Part shown: positions 1-11,439 of the stretch, in pieces
Layout of the letters: the number at the start of each line of letters is the position of its first letter
Position numbering within the stretch: the stretch's first letter is position 1
NCBI GenBank assembly: GCA_007844125.1
Contig: CM017561.1
Coordinates: 31,302,889 to 31,366,888 of the forward strand
Reading direction: 5' to 3'
DNA from: Sinonovacula constricta
Lineage: Eukaryota > Mollusca > Bivalvia > Cardiida > Solecurtidae
Length of the DNA: 64,000 bases
Program-made: the position numbers and the translations under genes
The notes under the pieces: generated by a model
Database searches by the model: none
What the model was told of the DNA's origin: nothing
What the model saw: the letters and a program-made list of their open reading frames with translations, nothing else

Positions 1-235
1 AGTATTTTATTTCATAAAACTATATAGTATTTTATATAATAAAATTATATAGTATTTTATTTCATAGAGCAATATAGTATTTTATGTCATAAAATATTAT
101 GGTATTTTATATAATACAATTATATAGTTTTTTATGTCATAAAAATATCTTGTATTTTATTAAAAAAAATTATAAAGTATTTTATGCCATAAAATTATAC
201 AGTATTTTATGTCATATAATTATATCGTATTTTAA
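1..235. repeat. 25-bp tandem satellite, about 9.4 copies, running off the left edge
   Basis: Unit approximates agtattttatgtcataaaa plus ttatat, with period exactly 25 (copies start at 1, 26, 51 and so on to 226). Copies are diverged by a few bases. The array continues beyond the window. Confidence 0.9.
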
Positions 236-740
236 TAAAGGCCAATGCCTCGGCATTTACCATTGGTCAGAGTGGACTCAGATCTATGGTAAGATTCGAG
301 ATTATTACTGAATTTCCATGTAAATAGTAAAAAAACCATCAAAACCTTGGTTGAGTCTGAAAAGGTAATCTTGTAAATGCTATTTAGCCTTTGGCCCAAG
401 TCAATGTGCCAGGATGATATCTTGCTTACCAAATGGTGCAATAGATAGCTGCTGTGTAGCTAACGATAACTTATGACATTTTATTATGTTGTACACAAAA
501 TAATATTAAATGTATTGTTATAATGATTTTTTCTCTCCTTTTCTGCAAATGAAACCATTCTTAGAACGTTACTGCTAATGAAAGACGCCCATTTTAAATA
601 AAAACCGTCTTAAGGTTACTTTTGTCTGCCATATGGTTCACCAACTACAATTTCCTGTTTTTACCTGCTTCACTAATGTCCCAATAAAAAAAAGAGGCAT
701 AGCTCCCCAGAGTGCTGCCAATAAGTAAAAGTTAACTCTA
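236..740. other. Gene-free AT-rich stretch
   Basis: No exon-like ORF, RNA gene or clear repeat seen. Confidence 0.5.
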
Positions 741-1037
741 AGGCCCGTATTCACCAACCATTCTTAAGCCTAAGTCATGACTTAAGCCCGAGTCACAATT
801 TTCATACCAACAAAACTAACCTTATTTTTGAAGTTTCAATGTGATTTTAAGCTGAAAGTAGCAAAGTTAAAGTGTCATGCAAAATACAGACATGTAGCTA
901 AATACATAATGAAGATATTGTGGACTGGAAATTCATGACTTGAGTAAGTTTTCGCATGTCCATCATTTAATGCGAGGCAGTTAAATGCCACTTGCCTGTT
1001 TGATTCTTACTTAAGAATGGTTGGTGTATACGGGCCT
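741..1037. mobile_element. MITE-like element with ~27-bp terminal inverted repeats
   Basis: Left end aggcccgtattcaccaacca pairs with the right end at 1010-1037 (reverse complement aggcccgtatacaccaacca), with one mismatch in about 27. The 297-bp interior has no coding capacity, as for a non-autonomous DNA transposon. No clear target duplication. The internal segment gcgaggcagttaaatgccac recurs at 2372-2402. Confidence 0.7.
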
Positions 1038-2042
1038 AGATTAAAAGGGTTGGTAGGTAGAAATGCGCACCAGACGATAAAAACCCTGACATAGTTTTAA
1101 AAATATATTTCCTTTTGAACTGTAAAGAATATTTTGAAGATATTCATAGTTTTTTCTGCTTTAGAAAGCTGAATCACAGAATAATTGCGAAAAGGCAAAA
1201 CATACTTCACTCATTGGCAAAATAATGGCTTGGTCCACATTGACCAATGCTACATATAATTTAAAATCTGCGGTTACGCCTTGGAAAAAAGTATATGTTT
1301 TCAAGCGACGAACTTTTTAATATGCACATTTAATAGGAAATGTATCATTTTTTTCTCTTTCTTTATATAGTAATGGGGTTCTTATAGGTACAGGTCTTTG
1401 TTATAATGGCTTCACAAGTTTGAAATTTTCTTTAGAGGAAACACCCGTTTAAGTGCCGCTTGAGAGTCACAGTTGACAGTGGTGCACATTGCTGCACATT
1501 TGTAAATGTTTTTTTAGACAACGTATGCTCCAACAGTTCAATACACACGCTTGCAATAACGACCCCAGCAAAGAATTGTACAAGAGTAACTTTTAAAGAC
1601 ACTCTTTGGAACTTGTATAAAACTTGTACATGGAAAATGTAAAAAGTTTACTTTTTAACTTTAATAATTTAAAGATTATTATTTATTATAATAAGTAAAA
1701 AGGTCTGGTGAAAGTTCCATCTTTTACACAGACATATCGTTAGTAATTATTTATTATCCATTTTTGAGAAAAGGTAAGAAAACCGCAGACGCCCAAACAA
1801 GAAAGGAAACCAAGAAAATATACAAAATACTAGCTTGTCCCAAGTATGGGAGCCTTTTCACAGCCAATTAAAAGATTCAACACTTTTGTCGAGATTTATA
1901 TGTTATTGTCTTGTGCTTTTTTCTTTTATAAACGTAGCAAATAAAGTTTAAAAAAAACACGTTTTGTACACATGATGAAAATGAAGCAAGTAGCATGTAA
2001 AGGCTGCTACAGAATAACTGATAACTAAACCATTTCTTTACG
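1038..2042. other. Gene-free stretch
   Basis: Only short chance ORFs; nothing supported. Confidence 0.5.
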
Positions 2043-2290
2043 TGGGGCGCCCCTGACGTAGTGGTAGAGACGCCGAATTGTAACACCTATGACGACTTAG
2101 CCTCTCACCGCATGGGTTCGAGTCCCGCTCGAGGCAAAGGCCTTAATATGGAAAGGTCTTCCAGCTGACCTGCGGTGCGCCGGTGGTTCTACCCAGACAT
2201 ATGTTTGGGGTCTTCCTCTACTAAAATAGTTGGATGTCGCTATAATGATCATAATCGGTCGCTGCGATGTATTTCAAAAACAAAATGAAC
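2043..2290 (+). mobile_element. tRNA-derived SINE
   Basis: The head has RNA polymerase III A-box-like (gacgtagtggtagagacg) and B-box (gggttcgagtcccgc) motifs of a tRNA. A conserved body follows (ttccagctgacctgcggtgc) that also occurs at 8178-8210. The tail includes cttcctctactaaaatagtt, recognised again at 30490-30530. This is a degenerate SINE rather than a functional tRNA, since the acceptor arm does not close. Confidence 0.75.
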
Positions 2291-3535
2291 ATTACTTTGC
2301 AAAATCATTTGCAGTCTGGTCATGTGTCAACGATCTTAAAAAGACACTTTCAAAACTATTTATCAAGTCACGCGAGGCAGTTAAATGCCACTTTTCTGTT
2401 TGAATTGCATACAATGACATAAAGGTCTTGTGACATAACAGTTTAAGCCATTAATCACGAAAGTACATACACAATTTGACCGTGCTTGGAGACGTAACTG
2501 ATTTTGGCGCATGGCAATTCATAGCATTAGTCTTCAATTAAGTTGTCATAATATTTATTAGCCCAATTACCATTCGTTTGATAACTAAATCATTTGCTAC
2601 GTCTCCAAATTGATAACCAGGTTAAAGTAGTAAGACACTGTGACTTTTACTATTGAAATTGTAAGAAAATACTATTTAAAATGGCAAAATTTGTCAAGAT
2701 TTTTTAATGCATGCTTTTAAAATTAGAAATAATTTTCTCAATAAAGCTTAATTATATTGTTGTCAGTTACATATCATTTTAATAATAATACACGTTCCAA
2801 AGATTAATTACGCTTTAGTAATACCATGTCAGTAAAAACCGTTTCTGTTTTTTCTATTTCTTTTCTTTCATTCCTGTTCTTTGTTATATGTTTTGAAAAT
2901 GCGTCTTTGATATGATCTCCACTTTGTAAATGGCCAAACATTACATTATGTACTAATTGGAAATGTACTATTATCGTAATACACTAACTTAGATAATAAA
3001 CAACTTAAAATTTCAAATGGTATGCAAAACATAAAATAATTGACACGGATGTCGTGCTCATATAATAGCGAGATGCCTTCCGAAAAGTAAAAGTAAAACC
3101 ATTCTAGCGGGAGCCAACTAATTTATTAACTGTTGCATGAATCTGGTGCAAAGCAAACAATTCCGAGAAATGTTGCTATTTCTATAAATTCAACAATTTT
3201 GGTGCATGTCGGCCTTTTTCAAAATATAAACAGCGATGAAGGACTCAACATTTTGCTTCTTTTTTGTGTGCAAACCAACAAGGTGAATTAAAAAACGAGC
3301 AGCATATTGTCGCGTCTTGCATCGCTGATTTATATTTTGAAAAAGGATAACTGGACCGACACGTCAATAAAAAGTTTAGAGAGACTGATTTATTGAGAAA
3401 ATTCCCAATCGAAAAATATTTACTGAATTTTGGTGCCGGTGATGAGTTTTTAAGTAATAATTGCTTTGCCATAAATGATAATTGTTTACACAATGGTGTA
3501 AATTCTTCCATAGGGACCTGCAGAATATTTTTTCT
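2291..3535. other. Gene-free AT-rich stretch
   Basis: Contains a 32-bp echo of the MITE interior at 2372-2402. No exon supported. Confidence 0.5.
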
Positions 3536-3722
3536 AATAACGCTCACACTCAAATTTTCGGCAAATTGCCTTTTTCAAGAGTTATATACAAACATTTTCT
3601 CTCTTTATATATTTGCAAACGTTTATGTGCGCTGCCATATTAGAAAACACGGAAATGACGTCAGCGTCGTCCAATGACAACGTTTTACCGCCATTTACAT
3701 TTTCACATTTAAGTGTGAGCGA
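3536..3722. mobile_element. Small inverted-repeat element
   Basis: Begins cgctcacactcaaattttcg and ends in the reverse complement ttaagtgtgagcg. A related inverted copy with cggcaaatttgcc-type core lies at 5457-5530. Non-coding. Confidence 0.4.
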
Positions 3723-4118
3723 TAATTGTTTAACGCGAATGTTGAAGAAGCCCCTTTAATAATCTTGAACTGCCAACATTAGGTGCCCATTTACAATAGC
3801 GTCTCATGCTTAATACCGTCTATTGACACGGTATAAATGGTATTAAATGACTACAATTATACGATCTGCGATAGAGTAACTATATAGTTTCTCTTTATAG
3901 TTTTCTTCCCTAGCCTGCGTTAGGACGATCTGATTATTCTTTGGGCAAAAGTTTAGATCCAGATCAACTAGCTCCTGTCGTCTGCGTGCTCAGAATCTGC
4001 AATATTCGCTGCTGAGTTTTTGGCAATATATCTAGTTTTCTGTAGTTGTTACGCATTGATTTTGAATTGATTATGAATAACTGTAGTATGATAAAGCATG
4101 GTAAGTACTGACAGTCAA

Positions 4119-4400
4119 ACAGCACGTGCCAGGAATGGATCCAAGGGTGTGGGTGGGGGGTGGGGGGTTACACACCCCCAACACCAACCAGGTAAAGGAG
4201 TAGAATTGTGAAAACACGTACATGTAAGTAAAAAATACTAAGCTTTTAAAGTATTTTTTGTCTGTTGACTGCTTGGGTAGATGTTAAGGTCCCTTATTGT
4301 GGGTATATGTCTAGTATTTACCGCGATAAAGTTGAATGGGCCTTGAATCATACCCCCTAGAAATTCTTTTTTGATCCGACAATGGCGTACCCCACCACCA
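4119..4400 (+). repeat. Dispersed repeat family G, copy 1
   Basis: G-rich start (gtgggtggggggtgggg), then gaaaacacgtacatgtaag, and gcgataaagttgaatgggcc near the end. The same order of motifs occurs at 8235-8775 and, inverted, at 58385-58540; a G-rich fragment is at 10535-10640. Confidence 0.65.
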
Positions 4401-5456
4401 ACATTTTCTGGCTCCGCCCGTGGCGTGTACAGGCTGGTATCGTCTGGATGTTTATCTGCTGGTGGTCTAGACCAACGCAGTCTGGCCATGTACTGATGGC
4501 ATTTAGTGTGAAATTGTACCGGAAAATGTTTTTGAACAAACTATTCGAGTGTAAATAATTGTTATTTTTTAAATGAAGGCGCGTGTACATAACAGAGAAC
4601 ATGCACTGGAATAAATGTGCGAATATAGTTTAAGTATAGCAATTTAAAATGTATGGAGGTGAAATAAGTTTATAACGATTTTATCTTTTGTGATTTTGAT
4701 CTTTATTGCCGTGTCCTGTTTAATTTCAAACTTGTAAAATGATCGTTTAATAAACACAAAGTTATGTAGGTCCGCACGTTTTGTTCTTTTAAAAATATTA
4801 TTTTAGTATATACGAGATATATTTCATGTTTTTATGGAAACAAGAAGCGTCATTTTAAAAGACCTGTGATGTTGGTGAGGATTGAAGAAACACAATTTAT
4901 TTATTTTTATAGTTAAAAAAACAACAAAACTGAAATATTATATATTTTCTCATAATAAGTCACTGCCGTTTGACACCGTTAGAATATAATTCATACCAAA
5001 CTTAATTACTATTGTAAAATCGATTGACTTTTGTTGAAGCAATGCATTCTCGAATTGCACGAAAAACTTTTGCCAATATTTATTTAGTTTATGGCCATCA
5101 TAGATTATTACAAAGCAGGTAAATATCCATGTAAGACTTTCCTTTAAACATAAAATTAACATATTTAATAAATAATACTTAATAATAAAACTTTGTTACA
5201 ACCCAAGAAGTTAGGAAGAAATGCCAAAGGGTTTCAAACGAGTGAACAACGAGACCTTCAATAAGCAGACCTTTCACACACTGTGCGTGTATAAGTCGTT
5301 AATTAAGTGATCCATGTATTGTTTTAATTTACATGGTGATATCTTGAAATTCAAATCATTAGTCGCTTTATTATTTTTTCAAGCCGATCTTGCGTCATCA
5401 TTTGAATATGTTGGTCAAACCGTAGGTTTAACGTTTTATATTTTCTAAATACGTTC
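4401..5456. other. Gene-free AT-rich stretch
   Basis: Nothing beyond chance ORFs. Confidence 0.5.
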
Positions 5457-5530
5457 ACGCTCAAACAATTGCTTGTGCTTAACTCTTGAAAAACGGCAAT
5501 TTGCCGAACGTTTGAGTGTGAGCGTTTTTA
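5457..5530. mobile_element. Small inverted-repeat element, second copy
   Basis: Ends cgttcacgctcaaac and gtttgagtgtgagcg are near-perfect inverted repeats and match the element at 3536-3722. Confidence 0.4.
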
Positions 5531-6547
5531 GCAAAAAAATAAAATTAATACAGTTCCCACTGGAACAAATTACAACACTGAGGTTAGACAGTTGCGCTGA
5601 AAAAAGTAGTGCGGGTTGCTTACCGACCTGCATGTTTACAATGGTTATACCTGTTAATGTATGGTACTGACCCACCTCTTGCTTGATAATACTTTGTGAG
5701 TGTGTCCACTTAAAGGTAGTGTCCGATTTGTGGACTAACTTTTTTTTCAATAACCAGATAAGTTATTGTTCTCTCTGAAAAGGTCCTTCAAAGTGATGTT
5801 CATTGATGTCCTAGATCTGTGTGAACAGTCAAATATAAATAATCAATCGTCATTGCAAACAGGTATTTCCTATCCGAGCCACGCTGCAGAGTTAGCTATT
5901 TTTAAACTGAGAAAACCACGTGACCACTTACTTTTGATAGTTACCCGGGTACTCCGCTCTGTCGTCGATATCTATTTTTAGCAGAGACCACTATCGAGCT
6001 TCTATATAGTTGGCTAGAATCAAAGAGTGATATTTTTCGTGATTATTTCTGTCTAACAATTCAGTTAGTGTTCAAAATCGTATTTATTAACCTAAAGTAT
6101 GGGATTATACAAAAATTATGCCCAAAGTCCCCAAAGCTGTGGTTTGATATTGTTACATGTATTTGTTATAGGCAAACTGTCAGATATCTCCTTTAATGTA
6201 CTTGTATATAACGCAATATAAAATTATGCCAAAATGACGATATTAATCTGCTTGTACAACGCTTAGCCCATCACCGTCACCCGTTACTGTGTATTACTGA
6301 AACTAGAGCAACACTGGATTAGAGGATTAACCTGTCGCAAAATGACTGTGATTAACGCAAGGTGTGAACTAATATGATTTAAAATATCGGTTAATGGTGA
6401 AATTACTGAATGCCGATTAGTTCAAATGTTGGCTGGATAAAAGATTAACCGGATTTTGTTTCCTTATTTATACATGTTACTTACTTAACACTAATAATAA
6501 AATATATTCAATGTTAAACCATTGGTACAGATTGACGAACGGAGGAC
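5531..6547. other. Gene-free stretch
   Basis: No supported gene. Confidence 0.45.
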
Positions 6548-6568
6548 GGACCGACCGACCGACCGACC

Positions 6569-6612
<44 letters not shown>

Positions 6613-6692
6613 CACACACAGACAGGCAGACAGACAGACAGACAGACCAGCCGACCGACCGGTCGGTCGGCTGACCGACCGACCGACAGATC

Positions 6693-6788
<96 letters not shown>

Positions 6789-6827
6789 CACACACACACA
6801 CAGACAGACAGACAGACAGACAGAAAT

Positions 6828-6866
<39 letters not shown>

Positions 6867-6867
6867 G
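6548..6867. repeat. (CAGA)n/(CCGA)n microsatellite, ~320 bp
   Basis: Long tetranucleotide tract with CCGA and CACA interruptions. It produces long spurious ORFs on both strands. Confidence 0.97.
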
Positions 6868-8078
6868 TACAAACATACTTTTTTTTTACTCAGGTACAAC
6901 ATTTGGAAAAGTACATATGAAAGACGTATAACAAATTACATTTTGGTTCCGATCTAAACAGAAAGAAGTGTTTGAATACATTATCTAGGTTAATGAAAAA
7001 AGGCAAATAAACAGTGGGAGGGGGGAATACTTATACATCGATATTTTAGTTGCATCAATATTTGCGAATTAAGTAATTAAATATGAGAGAAAAGTTAAGT
7101 TAATGTGGAAATTAAGTAGGTTTAATTCAATTCAAAGAACAGAGCACAATGTATAATTATAAATACTTTATCACCTTTATACAGATGATATAAGATATAG
7201 GTTCAGTTTTGTATACAAAGCAACATCATATATAACTAAAACTTACGTTAATCGTCTCAATATGGCGATTGTGTTGATTATCTGTGGAGATGAAAACTAG
7301 ACTGTAATGCAGACACAAATACCATTTTCTCCAAAAACTTGTTACTGCATAATTAACTTATATCATGATACTTTTGTTAACAGATATATGTTTCTTGGCA
7401 ATAAGTTAACACATTATGGATCAAAATAAGTATGAAATACATATTAATAAAATATAGACAAGTAATTAAAAATGATTTAGCCCACATGTTTACATCGTTC
7501 AACAAAACAAGATAATTAGAACAACAATCACATGCTCTCTATTTTCGAGGATGGCGCCGAAAAACAGCGCGGTCTTCGGTTAAAGTGGCATACTTGTAAA
7601 CGTGTGGCCCTTATAATAGTTAATAAATTATAGATCAATTAACTAAATAACTTATATCAAACTTCTTTATGTTTACATTAATAGAAACCCTCACATAAAC
7701 TTCTCTGAAAAAAGAATCAATTTAAGATGGGTAAACACATAGAACATATATTTATTAAGACCTATACAAAGTACATCATCTTAGAATAAATGTGAAAACA
7801 AAGTAAACGTTAAACGATTACAATATTTATTTGCCTTCAATTTTATTCGAAAGTAATGATTTACAGTTAAAAATAACAACAACAACAGTAAAAAATTGGT
7901 CAATCAGTTGACTTTCACCTGGTAAGGTCATGCGATTTAAAACACTAAAATATACAAAGCTCAAAGTACCTTGAATAGGATTAAGATAATCGTTTGGCTT
8001 TACTTGCAAACAGGGATTAGTATATTGTTGAAAAAGTGTGTCGCGGACTGAGCAACACAAACAAATAAACTTAGATCT
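6868..8078. other. Gene-free AT-rich stretch
   Basis: Nothing supported. Confidence 0.5.
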
Positions 8079-8234
8079 CATGGGTCGGTTAATGTAGCCG
8101 ACTTAACTCCTCAACCATTCACCCCGTGGGTTCGAGCCCCAGTCAGACCGAAAACTTTCAAGCAGGAAGGTTTTCCAGCTGACTTCCGGTGCACCGGTAA
8201 TTCTATTCAGACACATGTATGGGTGTTTCCTCCT
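8079..8234 (+). mobile_element. tRNA-derived SINE fragment
   Basis: tRNA-like head with B-box gtgggttcgagccccagtc, followed by the body ttccagctgacttccggtgc and cagacacatgtatgggtgtt, the same body as the SINE at 2043-2290. Confidence 0.7.
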
Positions 8235-8775
8235 AAAATAATGAGGTATGGATCCGAAGGGGCGGGGGATGGGGGATGCATCCTTCAAAACGAGTAGTTT
8301 TGAAAACACATACATGTAAGCTTAAAAAATACCAAACTTTTAAAATAAATGTTGTCTTTTGACAGCTTAGATCGAAGTTTAGGTCCTTAACTGTGTAATG
8401 TGTATCCCGTATTTCATGTTTTTCTTTATACTTTCTTTCAAATTGTATGCAGACAATTTCAACTTGAAAGCCATGCAGTCTTTGTAGGTAACTTCTCCTG
8501 GTAATAATTTACATCTTTGTATGTAACTTATTGTAAGTAACATCAACACGTTAGCCTTCAAATCTTCAAATCTTGTAACATAAGTGTGGATTATTATTTT
8601 TGTATCGTTTTATAATAATAGAATATGAAAGTGAGTTTAAATGACATAAAGAGTACTGTAGACATTTACAATTCTACAGCATTAGTAGATTATGATACAT
8701 GATTCGCGAATACTGCGATAAAGTTGAATGGACATTGATTCATACCGTCACCCCGACAAATTTTGTTCTGTATCC
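8235..8775 (+). repeat. Dispersed repeat family G, copy 2 (interrupted)
   Basis: G-rich start and gaaaacacatacatgtaagc, then an interruption of about 290 bp (8405-8695), then gcgataaagttgaatggaca. It lies directly behind the SINE at 8079-8234. Confidence 0.55.
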
Positions 8776-8835
8776 GCCACTGAAAATAATAGCTAGTCAA
8801 CAGAATGACCATATCTGTATTGATGCGATGATTTA

Positions 8836-8836
<1 letters not shown>

Positions 8837-8866
<30 letters not shown>

Positions 8867-8868
8867 GA
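8837..8868. repeat. (CAA)n microsatellite
   Basis: About ten CAA units. Confidence 0.9.
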
Positions 8869-9850
8869 CTACAACAAAAATAAGAACAAACTACAAAACA
8901 ACAAACAAGCAACTCTTCACCAAAGTGAGGAAAAAAGAAGTTGCGAAACAAAAATGTACTTAAAAATAAACATACAAAGGGACATAACAAAGACATACAC
9001 CTATATCAATTTCTGTCCAATCTGATAAAAATAATATCCCCAAAAAACCGCTCCGCTATCAGGATCTGACGAGTCGAATAAAACCTTACCAACCAATCAG
9101 ATTGTCGCCTACAAAATCGCAAAAGTAAATGATGATCCGAAGCGTTCCGAATGTATCATTTTAATTTTACGCCTGCCTTATGTAGTCAGTATTGACTTTT
9201 GGCAGTACAAAGTTGAAGTTAATGGCTGCGCCAATTTACAAAGAAATGTAAACATCAACACTCCGCGCAAGACTTATGTAACTGACGACAAGTGCGTTGT
9301 ATGCGGTATCCCATTTGTTTAACATCAGTAACATCTTCAGGACGAAAGTTAATTAACAAGCAATTGCAGAACAAACTTAAACTGAGTGACGAAAAACTAA
9401 ATGATATTTTACAAGTGTTGCATCGATAACGGCCATTTTGCGACTCTACCGAAAGCGTTATGCATTACGCTTTCTGATTGGCTGTTATAAAATGAGTTAT
9501 CGGGGGAAAACCATTCTTGTTTATAGACGGTATTTGCGGGCCGTAATCAGATCTTACATCTTATAAGATCTGACTTTAGTGAGATTGAATTTCTGTCTCA
9601 GCTGTATCCATACAAATATCAAGGAAACAAATAGTTGAACATTAAGATGATTAATATAATTATCATATTAAATGTTATATTGAATGATTCTTAACATAGA
9701 AAATTTCTATAACATAGCATGTTTTAAAATATCGTGTTGTACCGGGTTCCTCCAAATCACTTAAAGGAAATTCTCACCAAATATAAAACACTTAAATTTA
9801 AAATGCACATTTAAAAAGGCTGTCAACTTACAATGTGTCAATTAATCCTT

Positions 9851-9851
<1 letters not shown>
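8869..9851. other. Gene-free stretch
   Basis: Less AT-rich between 9030 and 9560. Contains a palindrome around 9550-9575 (cagatcttacatcttataag) and could be an unrecognised transposon, but no ends were identified. Confidence 0.35.

Positions 9852-9896
<45 letters not shown>
9852..9896. repeat. (CAGA)n microsatellite
   Basis: About eleven CAGA units. Confidence 0.95.
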
Positions 9897-9898
<2 letters not shown>

Positions 9899-10534
9899 TA
9901 CTATCATTCAGATGTCGTCTTACACCAATATCGATACATAGCTGCTTAGTCAGATAACAAACAAAACAAAACAAAACAAACAAACAAAACAAACAGACAA
10001 CAGTTTTCATTAAAATTGTATAAAATTTTAACAAAAGGTACGAGTTAAATAAGAATCCATTTATTTTAATATAGATAAGTAAATGCTTCTTCAATTCAAA
10101 CTTCTACAGATGTGTAACAAGACGAGTGATTAAGGGATATAGACAGCCTCTATCCAAATATATAATATAATTTTATAAAAAATATATTTATACAAAAATA
10201 TTGTAAAATCCTAAACTCGAGATAGCAAGATCCTGGAATACTAGGTATGTCGTAGCGGTATGAAGCACTAACACGCCACCTTCTTGTTAAGATCCCGTTT
10301 AGAGGAAGCATGCTATCCGCGTGTTATTTCTAAATGTCAATTTATCAGGGAAAGTTTAATTTTGTACTCTCCAAGACAGAGAAATTAAGTTTTTTCAGAG
10401 GATAATTGTTAAAACACCAATAAAATTTCGATTATAAGTTCTACTCTTGCAATAAGTGTTATTTTATTCAGGTAGCTGTTTTCAAAACTCCACGATTCAA
10501 AGCAATAACTATCAAGAATAATTAGACTAATTCC

Positions 10535-10640
10535 GGGGGGGGGGGGGGGGAAGGAAGCGGGGGGGGAATGGAAGCGGGGGGGGGGGCCAGGAATGTGGTA
10601 TGCATCCCCCCACCAACCAAGTAAAAGAGTTGATGGAGAT
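10535..10640 (+). repeat. Poly-G tracts and family G fragment
   Basis: Two G runs followed by ccaggaatgtggtatgcatc and caaccaagtaaaagag, matching the beginning of family G copy 1. Confidence 0.55.
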
Positions 10641-11131
10641 AGCAGCAGCATTTAATGCTGTATCTTACAACTATATATATAATGTAATATAATAAAAAAT
10701 ATAATATAACATAATATAATAGTAATATAATAATATACATAACAAAACCTATACGTAAACCGTAGTTATTACTCAAAAAGAATAGAAAACATTAAACAGA
10801 TAATATAACATAAGGACATTTGATAAAATGTTCAGTAACTTTTTTTAAAGTAAAATTGAAAAAAAAAGTGCAACAACAATGGCTGTCTACTTACAATAAC
10901 CAAATTAGTTATACAATACCTTCACTTATACGCACAGCGTCAGAGTGCGTAAGACCATGTTAGTTTACTGATTTTGTTGTCACGGAAACGATAATTCTAC
11001 ATGTTTATTATATGATTGTTAATGTGATTTATGATGAAAAAGTGGCACATTCCTTTTGTATTGAATGTTAGCAATAAGACAATACACAAACAATATTTTT
11101 CGATTCGTGCACCCTGCACATAAAAGTGTTG
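10641..11131. other. Gene-free AT-rich stretch beyond the gene's 3' end
   Basis: Dominated by (TA)-rich sequence; no exon seen, in particular no ART-domain exon. Confidence 0.5.
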
Positions 11132-11137
11132 TTTATT
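11132..11137 (-). terminator. Candidate polyadenylation signal AATAAA
   Basis: On the minus strand AATAAA lies about 145 nt after the stop codon and is followed by a T/G-containing stretch (TTTTATGTGCAGGGTG). It is the first canonical signal after the stop. Such hexamers are common in AT-rich DNA. Confidence 0.45.
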
Positions 11138-11281
11138 ATTCCCACGTAGCTCGTTCATCTACCTAAAAGTATAACATCATCAATACTGTAAAGACATCAT
11201 TCACTTATAAGAACCCTTTTTTACTGACAATCACCTACGGTAGACGAGGATGTGTGATACTTTTCTTTCTCTTTAATTGGT

Positions 11282-11439
11282 TTAATATTTCTTCCCAGCA
11301 AATTCATTTAACATGTACACACAACTTTCATTATATCCAATGAGATGGATTTGACGCAGACCTGCACGTTTCTGCTTTGAATCAGCGCAAGCCTTCCATG
11401 TTTCATCAACCAAAATCTCAAAACAGAGCTCAGGGCGAA
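11282..11439 (-). CDS. Exon 32: end of macro 4 and stop codon
   Basis: 158 nt, phase 1 in, acceptor CATGATTTCAG, ending AGKKY then TAA. It encodes the last macro helix (ELCFEILVDETWKACADSK) and the terminal strand LRQIHLIGYNES. With no exon found downstream, the protein ends on this macrodomain and has no ART domain. Confidence 0.83.

Noticed and set aside
2043..2120. Possible functional tRNA gene
   Set aside because: A- and B-boxes are present but the acceptor stem does not pair and SINE body follows.
6477..6957. Long ORFs rich in Cys-Leu-Ser-Val or Thr-Asp-Arg-Gln
   Set aside because: Translations of the (CAGA)n microsatellite.
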